In this document: one piece after another, positions 1-10,673 of the stretch
Numbering within the stretch: position 1 is the stretch's first letter
Layout: each line of letters begins with the position of its first letter
Assembly: GCA_977006965.1 (NCBI GenBank)
Contig: OZ345360.1
Location: forward strand, 1,736,001-1,800,000
Length of the DNA stretch: 64,000 nucleotides
Reading direction: 5' to 3'
Origin: Phymatolithon calcareum
Taxonomy: Eukaryota; Rhodophyta; Florideophyceae; Hapalidiales
The notes under the pieces: generated by a model
Told to the model about the DNA's origin: nothing
The model's database searches: none
The model's input: only the letters and a program-made list of their open reading frames with translations
Translations under genes and position numbers: made by a program

Positions 1-754
1 ATGCCGCACCCCTGTTGCACCATCCGTACCCTCCAGTGCCCAATAGATTTCGCTATTCGAGTGGAAAACTCGGAAAGGGCGTGTGGAAAAGCTTGTGGTA
101 ACTGACATGCTTGGTACGGCTCGAGCCCCAGCACCGGAAGAATCTCCTTAACACAGATGGCAGTCAAGGAGCTACCAGAGCACATTGTTTGGTTTGACTG
201 TATTTTCCAATCTAAGATGCGCCAAGAAAAGAATAGCTCAGATAGTTGATTTGGCATCGAGCAAGTAGTTTTCGGCATATGCTAACTTATGAAACCCGAA
301 TTGTGCCGTGCTTTCGTATTTGCACAAGGGAGAATAGCCCCACCCATCGTTATCAATGTATCTCAGCTTTGGGACGGAACATAGCGGTATTTGACACAAC
401 TTGTGAAGCCACATATGCTACGGGCTGAAGAGCTGTCCTATAAATCTTGTGGGGCATGACATTCGTTATGATGACGACCGAAAAAGCACTGGACCAGCTA
501 CTTTTCTTCACCAAAATCAATTACGATGACATGGAATAGAACCAAGGCATGAGAGCTGCGAGCACGAGCTCTTGGTGTGGACTCTACACTTTTCCTCCAT
601 CCTTCCAGGCGGGGGATTTTACAGCTAGGGACATTCAGTAGAGCTATATCCGGAATGTATATATTTGAATACTCTAAGCTACACTATAGTAGCAGATGAA
701 ACGCATCTCCCTTGTAGTCTTAAGAGTGATACTGAGGGCGTTTTTAGAAGCTCT
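1..754. other. No gene recognised
   Basis: I see no convincing reading frame, RNA gene or repeat here. The only frame of any length, near 246-428 on the plus strand, has no recognisable motif. Confidence 0.5.
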
Positions 755-1964
755 TTAGATTAAAAAACACACACTCGAGATGTAAGATCCTGAAACTTGA
801 ATAGCAGCACCACATCTTTCTTCCTTTATTGCGGAAAGATCGCTCACAAGGACGGTGAGCGCATAGAGCTGCTCTGCAACAGCTTCTCGTTGTTCAGAAA
901 GTGTATTATGGCTAGGGGTCTTTACACGGCATAGTTCTTCTACGGCTTTTGTACCCACGCTACCCATAAAGTTACATCTGGAGATGGAACGTCTACGACA
1001 ACCTGAAATCAGACGCTCAGCAGTTGTTTTGCAACCAGCATTACAGGCATTGCGCACTGGATCGTGCGAAGTTGTTCCCTGTTGCATCCATGCCTGAAGA
1101 CGGCCACCGTGAGGGTACAGTCTCCAATTAGTTGGGTGTAAGATAACCTCTTCTCGTCTGTACGATATGGGCAGCTCTCGCGGTGTTGTCAGAACGGCTT
1201 GTAAAGACGGTCTGATTATTGGTCTCGCTGCTTCGAGTACCAGCGGAACCTTCTGATGATCCAATAGGCTTTATTTGCGAATACCAATTCTTGCTTATTG
1301 ATCGGCGGCATCATTGCTTGGCATTCCGCTGGGACTTGGAATCCAAATGTCTTCAAGGAAAATCTCCCTGTCATCAGTTGCTCCATAGGGCCGCAAAGTT
1401 GCCGTATCATTTCCCCATAGTTTCGCCGTTGTCCGTGAATAGCATCAATGCGGCTCCTGCTGTCAGCGAACCATCTTATCGCACTTCCAGGTGCAAAGGG
1501 GAGTGTCGGCGCTTCTTGGAAGGCATGAACTGCGGCAAAGACCTCCGCGTCGTAAGAAGATCCAACTGCTCCGGCAGTCAGCGCCATTTACTTAACGGTT
1601 TCATTTCCGTGCATCAGCAAAAAAAACCCGCACCCCCGACAGTAGCAGAGACGATCCTGTACATGTTGAGAATATCTCCATCCACAGCGCAAAGAATCCC
1701 ATGTTGCTTCGAAACTGTCGGGCTTGAGGCGTACACATGTTCGTTATCGTCATCATGTGAAAGAACGATATCCGGTAGTTTGCCGCGCCGGGTCATAGAT
1801 TTCGACACCGCTGCATTGTGTTGGTGGTGTTGCTCGTGGAAAATCTCAAGCGTGGCAGTGTACCAGCCTTCCTCCCATTTAACCGAAACTCGTTCGCCGT
1901 GCTGATAATCGCGAACGAATTTGGAGTGTAGTTCTCCAAAGCTGTCGTCTGTCCATACTTCCAA
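755..1964 (-). pseudogene. Decayed retroelement fragment: RNase H-like region and Cys-rich C-terminal tail
   Basis: Reading the minus strand from 1964 to 755, three overlapping frames together look like the RNase H domain and tail of a non-LTR-type retrotransposon. Visible pieces in order are VDGDIL and GGAGFF (first strand with its Asp, near 1620-1690), SSYDAEVFAA (the Glu helix, near 1540), WFADSRSRID (second Asp, near 1460) and a degenerate FQVPAECQ...FANKA segment (near 1260-1320) where the final catalytic Asp is missing. A tail with CNAGCKTTAE...C, near 1010-1050, resembles the C-x-x-C...H/E...C zinc-binding end of such elements. The frame shifts in a run of eight T near 1620 and again near 1220-1260, so no intact protein can be made. 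A small Tudor-like stretch (VKWEEGWYTA) lies upstream near 1860. Assignment is by motif recognition only; the reverse transcriptase itself is not seen. Confidence 0.5.
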
Positions 1965-3930
1965 GTCCGCTGACTATGCGGCATCCCGCTCGAGAAGAAA
2001 AATCCCTACGGTTAATTTCTTTTCCCTTTCTCAGGCATTTGCCGAGCTAGGAGTCAGGAAGCTGCAGAACCTGTTCTTCGAGAGATCCTTCCCAATTGGC
2101 GGATGAAATAAATCTCGCGATAGCGCTAGAATTCCTTGTCAGCCAGCTGCTGGGAGCTGGTTTCAAGCCCGAATTGCGCTTGTCTTTTCGGTTTCGCCAC
2201 GCAAGAGCTAGTAGGCTCTCTCTCGTCGAAATCCTGTGCAGCCGTCATTCCACTTAACAAACGAAGTTGCGAGATCTTGATGGGTTTCAAGCAACCGGTA
2301 GTGACTCGAGCAGCTTCTTTCCTCATGATCGTCTTCTCGCGCGACCGACGACCGTTTTTTATCATTCGTCATCGCTTTCCCTCTTCTCTTCGACCAATAT
2401 GGTCAATACTAGACGCCTCCCGGTGCGAAATTCATATGCTACCAAAATATCTCCTTCTATTACAGTAGCAGGGAAAGAAGAGTTGTCCCAATGAGTGCGT
2501 AGAAGGCTCTGTAAAGATTCAAGGCAAATCGGGGTGAAGGAGAAATGTGGAAGCGACGGGAGTGTTTGCCCAGGTCGACTTGCAAATGAACCATTCGATT
2601 TCTCGTCTCCAGTGACGCTGGAATTACTCAATATACTTAGCCACCAGCTCGATTAACCCTCTAAGAAATAAGGACGAAGACTTAAAGGTTTTGGAGATCA
2701 CAGGATATGCTAATCAAATCACATTAGATTGGTCGTGGCATATCGGCACTACCAAAGGGCCTCTATTCCGCATGGTCCCTTGGATACCTCCTGGGAAAAG
2801 TTGAATACTCGGAGAGATAAAGATGCCCAGCAAGGGTCACCACAATTGATATCGGTTGAAGCCGGCTGAGGAACAGCGAAGAAACATATTGCGGAGATGT
2901 CCCTTCAGCAGATCACGAGTTTACAGTTTGCTCGTGTTGTCTCGGCGTGAGAAAAAATAGAGTTTTTTGAAACAGCGGTATGTAAGTCGCATATAGGGCT
3001 TTTCGCTCCTTGCCGCAATGAACAGGGGACAACCATGTGGTCTCGCTACGTGGCATCGAAATCTCCCCCATTGGAAGGCTTGATATCGGCAATTGATTGA
3101 CCAATTTTTCTGGTGTCACCATTACCACCGCGAAAAATTAGTTTTACAACGTTGTCGCCTCATTCCCCAACCTCTTGCTCGTTTCCCTTGCTAACGTAAA
3201 GAATATATCTTTTTGCACTAGCGGAAATTTAACGTTTTCGAATCCTTTGAAGAGATCGGCATAGTCTGAAGTCCGCAATTTAATCTGATATTCGCTCTCA
3301 GACTGAGCAGAACCTGGTTCGAAGACACGGTGAACGACTTTATAGGGGTATGTCATAAGGTTACTTAATGCTCCCAAAGCCTCACCTTGGAGTAACGGGG
3401 CAGCTGTCCGAAGATTCCCGGCGCTTGCGTGCTCTGGTCACTTTAAACCTGTCTGACTGACTCGTATTTCTCTTCGAACAAGTGCGAGTGCTAATCGCTG
3501 GGACGCATATTCACCTTCCAGACTCAAGTTTGATGATAGTAAAATTCGTGCATGTTGCGCTCCAACGCGTTGGAGCACGGCCAGTTCAATTGGCGATGTG
3601 ATCCCAAAGTATGCACCCAACACTGATTCTCTCTGAAGTGGCGCTCAGTTGAATGTCAGCCTTTGGCATCTCAGACGAGTCCTCTTCTCTTTTACGCAGA
3701 AGCCCATTGGTAGGCTCAGTTCAGTAGTGATCAGCACTGATCTGCCTTTTTCCAATTTCAGTGTCTCAATTATTTTCTTTCCTCGCCCCTTTTTCGCTAC
3801 TACTCTCTCCTCCGCCTTCTGCAGGGCTGTTCGCAAGTCTTCATACTTCTTGAGATGCTCTACAGTCTTCGTTGCATTCAATTGGTCCTCATCTCCTTTA
3901 GAACAATATTATGTCCTACCAGTCTAAGAA
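1965..3930 (-). other. Region of broken, coding-like minus-strand frames, probably transposon debris
   Basis: Several short minus-strand frames follow one another (3881-3645, 3623-3438, 3377-3144, 3128-2913, 2631-2362, 2365-2126). The first is Lys/Glu-rich and could form a coiled coil. None matches a family I recognise and stops or shifts separate all of them. They lie upstream of the RNase H-like remnant on the same strand, so they may belong to the same dead element. The segment 3344-3600 is repeated in diverged form near 25855-26100. Confidence 0.3.
3344..3600. repeat. Dispersed diverged repeat, copy 1
   Basis: This stretch aligns by eye with 25855-26100 in the same orientation. Shared landmarks are GCTCCCA, a GGAGTAAC core, CTGGTCACT and GACTCGTATTTCTCT (GATTCGTATTTCTCT in the other copy). 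On the minus strand both copies can be read as ...REIR(V/I)..., which suggests a formerly coding repeat. Confidence 0.5.
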
Positions 3931-4470
3931 ATTCTTCCCTATTACTGTCTTCTTCTCATCACTGGTGCTTCAAGCCGACACTTAAGCACCTTGTTTCAGT
4001 CAAAAAAAACAGTGAGACCTCTGCTCATCACTCTTCTCAAAGGACAATACAGCCCCGGTCGTCTTCCAATAACCCCCCCTTCTTGTCCAGACATTTGATT
4101 GTACATCGGAAAGATTACTCCCTTGGAGGAGATGGCTTAGTCCAATTTATGTATAACGGGAAAGTCACGCCTCTCAGAAAAGAACGAAAATACATACTGT
4201 GGTAGCAATACATATTATGTCCGCGAGCTGTATAGTCTTCAAGTCGTCCTCCTACTTCTCCACTGCCAAATTTCATGAAAACAAAAACTATTTCGATTTC
4301 AAAAGTACCAAATTTTTCTTTTGCAGAAGTCAGCTGTCGTCTCCGCCGTCGGCGCCGTCGCCTTTGCCACCATCGTTGCGGCCCACAGCTCGACATTCCG
4401 TTTTTTCAATTACCAAACTACGATCTGCATATGCCCCGCTAGCCCGCGATCGAGGCCCACTGGGGCTTCT
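3931..4470. other. No gene recognised; upstream flank of the 8-cysteine protein gene
   Basis: This pyrimidine-rich DNA holds no convincing frame. Its right part carries a short run of CCGTCGGCGCCGTCG-like triplets near 4340-4380 and leads into the TATA box of the next gene. Confidence 0.5.
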
Positions 4471-4477
4471 GCAGGCA

Positions 4478-4484
4478 TATAAAG
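4478..4484 (+). promoter_or_regulatory. TATA box (TATAAAG) of the 8-cysteine protein gene
   Basis: TATAAAG lies 104 bases before the ATG at 4588. The likely leader (about 4510-4587) is C/T-rich and holds no earlier ATG, so the ATG at 4588 would be the first in the transcript. Confidence 0.6.
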
Positions 4485-4587
4485 GCAACAACTTCCCTCT
4501 GCACTCCTCGCTCCGACCACGAACTTCTCCCTCAACCTCTCCAACGCTCCCCTACGTTCGATCCGTAGTCGGGACCCAGACAACAAG

Positions 4588-5049
4588 ATGACGATCAAGA
4601 ACACGTGCAAGATGGTGACCAAGAACAAGCCGCACAAGGTGACGCACAAGACGACGACCAAGAAGGTATTCAAGTCGACTATCCTGGCGAACGTGATCGT
4701 GTTGATGTTACTCTCGTCGACGATTTCTACCGGTGCTCCGATCTCCTCTGTGAACCGCTTGACTACGGTGACGCAGTGCGCGAAGAACTTCGACTTCATC
4801 CCGGCTCGTTACCGCCACTGCACTGAAGTGGTCCCTTCTTACTGCTTCAAACATGTCGATGTGTGCTACCCAATTGATGGACTCAGTGCAGTTATGCCGT
4901 GTCTGAAGAAGCAGTACTATCCGGGTATCTCTCACCACATCAGCCGCTGCACCGTTCTTGCGAAGTTGAAGTTCACTAAGAATGGGCTCGCATGTTCCAC
5001 TGTCGATGATTTGAAGGCATTCTATGAGTGCTTCAACGACGGCAAGTAA
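4588..5049 (+). CDS. Small signal-anchored protein with eight cysteines, unknown function
   Basis: I do not recognise a family. The 153-residue product starts with about 28 Lys/Thr-rich residues, followed by one hydrophobic segment (STILANVIVLMLLSS, about residues 30-48) that would act as a signal anchor or uncleaved signal peptide. The remainder, about 100 residues, should face the secretory lumen or cell exterior. It contains exactly eight cysteines, spaced through contexts such as QCAKN, HCTEV, YCFKH, VCYPI, PCLKK, RCTVL, ACSTV and ECFND, so four disulfides are plausible. A clean TATA box, an ATG-free leader and a first-ATG start support a real, expressed gene. No intron signal is needed. 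It sits alone between transposon debris and the RUS gene. A cell-surface or extracellular-matrix role is only a guess. Confidence 0.7.
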   Translation: MTIKNTCKMVTKNKPHKVTHKTTTKKVFKSTILANVIVLMLLSSTISTGAPISSVNRLTTVTQCAKNFDFIPARYRHCTEVVPSYCFKHVDVCYPIDGLSAVMPCLKKQYYPGISHHISRCTVLAKLKFTKNGLACSTVDDLKAFYECFNDGK

Positions 5050-5866
5050 GATGAGTTAAGTGCAAACTATTCGCGATCAAGCCGCTTCTTTCGTTCCTTG
5101 CCATTAGTTCGTTTTGCGCAGATGATCGTGAGTGATAGTTTTAAGTCCCCCTTTGGTACTCACCGTAGGGAGATCTAGTAAACAAAATGTTCTGATAAGT
5201 GTCTAGAGGATAGAGAACGAAGAAGGTTGATGCTAGTAGCAAAAATTGATGCAGCTCCGAGGTCACCCCAAAGGCCCTCCAGAGTTGAGTATCTTACATC
5301 AATGTATTACTTCTGAAAACCCACAACAGAGAAAGCAAGGAAGAAGTCTGTTTTTGTCTGTACTCTTATTTCTCTACTACTACACAGTGGTGATGCTGGA
5401 CCTATGCTCTGGACTCGAATTGTTGCGTTCAGATAGGGGACGGAAACTATGGTCAAGACGGCAGTATTGTCAACATACACGAGTCGCCAGTATATTCAAG
5501 TGCACATGCATCCACACGGGCAATGGCCGTGACAAGGATATCAGCACTCTATTTAGCTTTGCAGTTGTATCGACCGACTGGATCATGACGTCACACGAAC
5601 TCGGCATCAGAAAAGCTAGACTTGACATCTATTAAGATTGGTCAAGTCTCTTTCGAGCCACATCTGCATCTTGGAATGGAAGACTTCTCCCGGAAACATG
5701 AAATATAATCGTATAATAGTAGCAGCTGGATCCGACCATATGGCGGCAGCATATAGCGCTCTATCGCACACAAATATTAATAAAGGATGAAAACAATATG
5801 TCCATCCCTTGGGCCGCAGTGTTCATAATCGAGAAAAAACTATTGTCTTGGCAGAGGCCACGCAGT
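5050..5866. other. No gene recognised
   Basis: The longest frame (5246-5635, plus) has no family motif and poor composition, so I do not call it. A short A/T-rich stretch lies near 5700-5800. Confidence 0.5.
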
Positions 5867-7416
5867 TTACTTTTTGTTTTCTACCGTTGGTAGTGCCTGT
5901 TGTAGAGCACTTCCCCAAGCAGCACGACGCCCTACGGGACGCAAAAGCACCGAAGTTGTTCGCCAACCTTTTTGTGTTGCCTCCTTGGCAAAACCATCGA
6001 ATCGTTCTCTGGTGAAACGATATGACTCCTCAAGCAAGTCACGATTTCTTGTTTCACGTTCGCCACTCTCCTTATATCTTTTCCAAAAATAATCAGCCTG
6101 CAGAAATGCCTTTAGGCAGTCGTGGCTCGTAGCATCGGTTCTCAGTACAACCTTCATTCTGGTCTGCTCATAGACAAACAAGTACTTATCTTTCTTGTAC
6201 ATACGCAACAAATACTTGAGCGCCTCGGCTGTGCACAATAACGCAGAAATTCAAGCAAATGGAAATTGGTTAGCGAAAGAAGATCAAGGATAACTCTTCG
6301 CAAATCGAACAAAGTTGTAGTTAATGCCATACCATCGCCACTACAACAATCGACAAGCCTGCAGCCCAAGTCGATGTTGGGCGCATGCAGGGAGTCAAGC
6401 CATGGTCTGTTCAAAATGCGTTCGTTGCGATTACCCTCGATAAGACTGGGAACACGTCCATTGTTAAGGTACATCTGGATCATCATATGCGCACGCTGTC
6501 TGTTGAGAGTGCCCAGCTGAATTCCGCGAATCTCACGATAGACTGAGAAGAGATGTGCAAAACTTAGGCCGATAAATGCGGTTGCCGCCCAACGTTTGCT
6601 ATGTGCAGTGAGTCGTGATAATACAATGCCCATGGCGGTACCGACAAGATCGCCTGCGACACCGACAGTTTCCTGCTTGGCCGTAATGTCGCCGAGATTC
6701 TCACGTCGCATGAAACTACGGTAAATAGCACTGCGAGTGCTGGCAGCGGCGACAGTACTTGCGCCCTTGGCCATGTTAGCGATACAAGCGAGCGGGAGGA
6801 AAAGATGCGGGACTGCCGGTGTGACGCTCTCCAATGCGCAGCTGAGGTTGAGCACAAATGCTGCAGCGAGACGATATTGCTTTGTCTCCGCATCAAAGCC
6901 GGTGCCAACCTGTGAGAATAGCATGCGCCCGGCACGTCCCATGCCGTCGCGTATTACCCATTGCAGCGCTGCCGCCAGCGGCGCGGCGCTCTGTCGTCCG
7001 ACGCCGACCGCAAGTAGAAGGCCTTGTGTGGAGAAGACGCCGACTCCGCCGCCGAAGAAAAAAGCGGCGAGACGCCAGCGTGTGTATCCGACGTAGTCTG
7101 GGCCAACCGAGTCGGGATAGCCGTCCGGAAGGAAGTAACGTAGTAGACGGTCGGCAGCCTTGCCGCGCCAAGTGCGGGCAACATTGTGTTCGCTGACCAG
7201 AAGCTTTTGCTCGTCTTGACCGTTCTCAATTACGAAATCACGACGGCCGTTTCGCACAAACTCTACAGCGGATACAGAGTCGGAGTAGGCGGGAACGCGG
7301 CGACGACAGCGTGGTGGTTGTCGACGGTGTGAGTGCCGGGAGCGGTCGCGCCGATGTGAACGAACATGAGAAATATTAATCGGAAGCGATGCAGCGGCGA
7401 GAGAAATAGTGGGCAT
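5867..7416 (-). CDS. RUS family protein (DUF647, root UVB sensitive), two exons
   Basis: This is a RUS/DUF647 protein. Plant members act in UV-B sensing, vitamin B6 homeostasis and auxin transport and are found in plastids or other membranes; the molecular function is unsettled. Exon 1 is 7416-6333 and exon 2 is 6228-5867, joined in phase 1 to give 481 residues. The family core starts near residue 90 (RLLRYFLPDGYPDSV), followed by hydrophobic helices and the conserved region around QETVGVAGDLVGTAMG (about residues 243-258). Exon 2 supplies the family C-terminus (KDKYLFVYEQ, DATSHDCLKAF, KGWRTTSVLL). Without splicing, exon 1 would run into a non-homologous tail; the splice restores the family sequence, which is the main evidence for the intron. 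The first 55 residues are Arg/Ser-rich and may be a targeting peptide. The gene is head-to-head with the NUS1-like gene, ATG to ATG about 465 bases apart. Confidence 0.85.
6229..6332 (-). other. Spliceosomal intron of the RUS gene (104 bp)
   Basis: On the minus strand the intron starts GTATGG, has a likely branch site CGCTAACC and ends TGCACAG. It is in phase 1, and removing it joins two parts of the DUF647 domain in frame. Confidence 0.8.
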
Positions 7417-7597
7417 GATTCAGGTGGTGCTCCGCGCGCATCAGCGCCACGGCAATCGGGAGGTTGCGTGATTCGTGGGAGATTTGTCAAGGTGAAGCAT
7501 TGGGAGGAGCATAAGGGGTATGATACCCGATAAGTTGAACAAGCAATGGTCAGGGGTGACATCGTCAACTCGATAGTTTCGGGTCGCCGCAGCATTC

Positions 7598-7626
7598 GAT
7601 CAGATCAGTCAGATCAGATCAGATCG
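7598..7626. repeat. Short GATCA tandem repeat in a divergent promoter
   Basis: GATCA is repeated about six times with one interruption between the RUS and NUS1-like start codons. Confidence 0.7.
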
Positions 7627-7881
7627 GCGGAGAACGATCAATCCAGTTGATTGGGGACAGTTGATTGCGATCCAGGAGAGCGAAAAACTTTCGGAAACAT
7701 CCTTTTCGTTCAATTTTCCAAAGAGGCAAATTATCATATTGTTGGACTGACTGCATTGCTGCTCAGTAGTTTAGAAACCACCGCCGTGGATGCATAGCCG
7801 ATAACTCTGTCAATTCCTCCGTCGTCCCCCCGCATTTGGTCGACAAGGCAGGTCGCCGGGCGCCTTCAAGGCACCTGATCC

Positions 7882-8616
7882 ATGGAGACACGCGTACCAG
7901 CAGCATTGGCAAGGCCTGTCGATGTCTCCAGACCACAAATGACCCCTGAACCAGCCAATGCGCCGATCGAAAAAGAGGACGAGCTTGCTCCATTTCTGCA
8001 AACATTGCTCTACCTCATCCTGACGCTCGTATTCCGACTTAGAGAAGCTTTTCACCGCTTGCATAATTGTCTCCGACCGCGAACAGCAGCGCGAAATGGC
8101 GCACCCCCGCACGTCGCTCTCGCCGGAGCAGTCGGAAACGACGGAGAAGCAGTGGCGCGACTCGCGCTTGCTGCCGAACTCGCGGGCGCGGCGCGATTCT
8201 CAGTATGCGCCCGAAGCGCAGTCACAATCGAGAAGGCCTGTGCACGAAGGGGGTTGCGCATTCCTGTTCGCGTCGTTGCGCCGTCGCCCCGAGCAAGTCT
8301 GGTCCGTGCTGCACGATCGCTTGCTGTGCAACCACCGGCCGCTCGGGGCTGCAGCGTGTCCGATGTGCCCAGCGTTGTACGCTGGCTTGACGAGTTTCAT
8401 TGGGCGAATGACCTGGACACGGAGCCCGATGTGCTGGTCGTGGTTCCTGAGTGCAATCGCGGGGCGGAGGCCGTGTGTTTCGCGTCGTTCTCCGTATGGC
8501 AACTCCGGCTGACGCAGTTTCGATTTGCGGACTGTCCTATAACGCGTCTGGATGATGACGATTTTTTGGAAATGGTATGTAGTGCTACGAATGTGGCAAA
8601 GCGGTTCGGCAGTTAG
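7882..8616 (+). CDS. NUS1: NUS1/NgBR-like subunit of dehydrodolichyl diphosphate synthase
   Basis: The 244-residue product resembles NUS1/NgBR, the non-catalytic partner of the cis-prenyltransferase that makes dolichol precursors at the ER. It has one N-terminal hydrophobic segment (FLQTLLYLILTLVF, about residues 38-51) before a basic stretch, as in NgBR. A degraded cis-prenyltransferase-like middle follows. The C-terminal third fits the family order: PDVLVVVPE (the family's PDLVLKFG strand), FSVWQLRLTQF (the PWHIRLTEI region) and a terminal KRFGS. RFG corresponds to the RxG motif that NgBR contributes to the shared active site. The length is a little short but within range. No intron is evident. 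The family call comes from the C-terminal motifs and TM layout; the middle is weakly conserved. Confidence 0.7.
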   Translation: METRVPAALARPVDVSRPQMTPEPANAPIEKEDELAPFLQTLLYLILTLVFRLREAFHRLHNCLRPRTAARNGAPPHVALAGAVGNDGEAVARLALAAELAGAARFSVCARSAVTIEKACARRGLRIPVRVVAPSPRASLVRAARSLAVQPPAARGCSVSDVPSVVRWLDEFHWANDLDTEPDVLVVVPECNRGAEAVCFASFSVWQLRLTQFRFADCPITRLDDDDFLEMVCSATNVAKRFGS

Positions 8617-8939
8617 GCCGTGAATCATCTGGTGTGCTTGGGCGCTAGGACAGAGCGCTGGCAAGTGTAGGAGTGCTAAGCGTCCATTTCGCGCATGGCG
8701 GACCAAGTGGTAGAACCGGAGTGCAAGAAGGTCAAGCTCACGATTCGCTGAATTCGGGAGTAGTTGATGTCTGAACAAATCAATCTGCTACGAAAGATGA
8801 ATCGACAGACATGAACAAGTTTAGTGATCTACAATGTCGAATTGTCGACGGCATGTTGACAGACGCAAGATACAACTTGTCAACGTAATACTATTTTGCC
8901 ACGCAAGGCATCCTTCCTTCAATGTAAAAATCGAACAAG
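8617..8939. other. Convergent 3' flanks; nothing recognised
   Basis: This 322-base spacer lies between the 3' ends of the NUS1-like gene (plus) and the GRWD1 gene (minus). I see no gene or repeat. Confidence 0.6.
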
Positions 8940-10673
8940 TCAGTCGGGGAGGGTAATATTCGAAGGCTTAAAGAGGTTTAAGCCATCCTCCGCTGTCGAG
9001 ACTAACAAAGATGTGCATGATGGGTGCCATTGCGCTTCCTTCACATTATTTTGACCCATATGGATGAATAGCAGCTGCGCTGGGAACTCCTCCGCCCCCG
9101 CCACAACAACTCCTTCTCGAAGTTCCTCTTCCGCATCCCGTTCCACCGCAAGGTCCCAAACAGTCACTGTGCCGTCCTCCGAGCTTGCCGAAAGCATGGA
9201 TGCATCCTTCGGATGCCATTGCACCGACGTGATTGCTTGCGTATGTTGCTTGAACTCTGCGGCCGGCGCCGCACCCTCATTGTTTCCATTCTGCTTCAAT
9301 GCCCGCAAGTCCCAAACCTTGATAATCCCGTCGTCGCCACCGCTCACTATCAGATGTGCTTCGCTGCGGTTCCACGAAATCACATTCACATCAGCATCGT
9401 GTGCACGCCCAATACTTACTGCAGGTTTGCGGTAGTTGCGCGTATCCCAAAATCGGATCGACTTATCCACTCCACAACTTGCAAATACGTTTGCTTCGTT
9501 CGGGGACCACTGCAGGTCCTCCACACTGCCGCGGTGTCCGCGAAACCGGTCCGCGTTCACGCTCCACTCTGCAGCCTCTCTTGTTGACGGTTCCCAGAGG
9601 TAAATGCTTCCGTTACATCCGCCGGACAACATGCGCCCGGTTGTCACTCGGCTCCAGTCCAGAGCATATCCTTCGCATCTATGATCAGTGAAGCTGAAAA
9701 ATGGCTTCACTGACGACGGCAGCACGGTTGATGGTGCACTCATTCTCCGTCTGCTGTCTCGGTTGACAGCATCTAAAGCTGGAGTGGCATCGATCAAACT
9801 CACCCGTCCTGATTCACCCCACACCGCGACAATGTTTGAATGCTGCGGCATGACGCGCACGCGATTCACTGTACAGTCGTGCTTAATTTCCGCGCTCTGT
9901 ATTGTCCCCTCTTCGTTCACGGGTACCATGCCTTCTTCCTCGTCATCTTCAGACTCTTCGTCTGACGATTCGCTTTCTGAATCATCGACGTTCTTCAGAG
10001 TCTTCTTTTTATTGCCACCCGTCTTTTTGACTTTCTTGCCGCGCGTTCGATGCATGTTGCTCATCTTCAAAAATACAAGCTTGTTCTTATTCGCCTCAGC
10101 CGCTTGCGTTCCCATCACAATCGTGATATTCAACGGGTAGCTGTCCTGCACCACAGCATGCATGTTCGAATATGATCCGTCCGCTGCAGTGCCCACGACA
10201 TCGAAAGACAGCGATGGCCACTCGACTTTAACCCTATGAAAGGTATCGTAGGCGGTCTCATCACAGACAAGGGCCTCTCCCTTCTCGAGCTTGTCAACGC
10301 CAGGACGAAATACCATCTTTTCGTTCGCTGTCATGATGGCATTGGCGTCTATCTTCGGTAATTTCTTGCCATTCTCCTCCCCTTCAGACTCAAAGTCATC
10401 GCCGTATGGGTCCTCGAACACAATTTCCGTGTCAGGTTCCTCCTCTCCAGGTACAGCCTCGCCGTCAGCACTTCGCTTCCCCTTCTTTGGAGGCGACATC
10501 ACCTGGTCGTACTCTAGCTGCGTAGTAGCAACAGAAGACGAATCGTCTGCTGGGCATGACGCAGGCTTCCCGGCGGCCGCTAGTACATTTTCGCGCGCCG
10601 CTCGAACTGCACCCCCTGGTGGTCCGCTTCCCTTTTTCTTCTTTTTGTGTCTCTGGTTCCGGGGCAGAGGCAT
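8940..10673 (-). CDS. GRWD1: GRWD1/Rrb1-type WD40 ribosome assembly chaperone
   Basis: This 577-residue protein is a glutamate-rich WD-repeat protein (yeast Rrb1), a nuclear chaperone for ribosomal protein L3 in 60S assembly; the human protein also binds histones. The N-terminus is Lys-rich. An acidic segment (EEEPDTEIVFEDPYGDD) comes next, then the histone-binding-type helix YDTFHRVKVEWPSLSFDVV (about residues 138-156), typical of this family and of RbAp46/48-like proteins. A second acidic/Ser block (SESESSDEESEDDEEEG) is followed by WD repeats to the end, including IYLWEPS, IRFWDTR, IKVWDLR and VTVWDLA. The open frame extends upstream, but the first ATG in it is at 10673 (MPLPRNQRHKKKKK). 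No intron is needed. Together with NOL10 and RPS8 it adds to the ribosome-biogenesis content of the window. Confidence 0.9.
   Translation of the reverse strand: MPLPRNQRHKKKKKGSGPPGGAVRAARENVLAAAGKPASCPADDSSSVATTQLEYDQVMSPPKKGKRSADGEAVPGEEEPDTEIVFEDPYGDDFESEGEENGKKLPKIDANAIMTANEKMVFRPGVDKLEKGEALVCDETAYDTFHRVKVEWPSLSFDVVGTAADGSYSNMHAVVQDSYPLNITIVMGTQAAEANKNKLVFLKMSNMHRTRGKKVKKTGGNKKKTLKNVDDSESESSDEESEDDEEEGMVPVNEEGTIQSAEIKHDCTVNRVRVMPQHSNIVAVWGESGRVSLIDATPALDAVNRDSRRRMSAPSTVLPSSVKPFFSFTDHRCEGYALDWSRVTTGRMLSGGCNGSIYLWEPSTREAAEWSVNADRFRGHRGSVEDLQWSPNEANVFASCGVDKSIRFWDTRNYRKPAVSIGRAHDADVNVISWNRSEAHLIVSGGDDGIIKVWDLRALKQNGNNEGAAPAAEFKQHTQAITSVQWHPKDASMLSASSEDGTVTVWDLAVERDAEEELREGVVVAGAEEFPAQLLFIHMGQNNVKEAQWHPSCTSLLVSTAEDGLNLFKPSNITLPD

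Noticed and set aside
1219-1905. 228-codon plus-strand frame
   Set aside because: It is antisense to the RNase H-like remnant and has no recognisable motif.
6154-6332. Unspliced C-terminus of the RUS protein
   Set aside because: The read-through tail has no likeness to DUF647, while splicing 6332-6229 restores the family sequence in frame.
6858-7196. Frames opposite the RUS exon 1
   Set aside because: They are Arg-rich shadow frames of a GC-rich coding strand.
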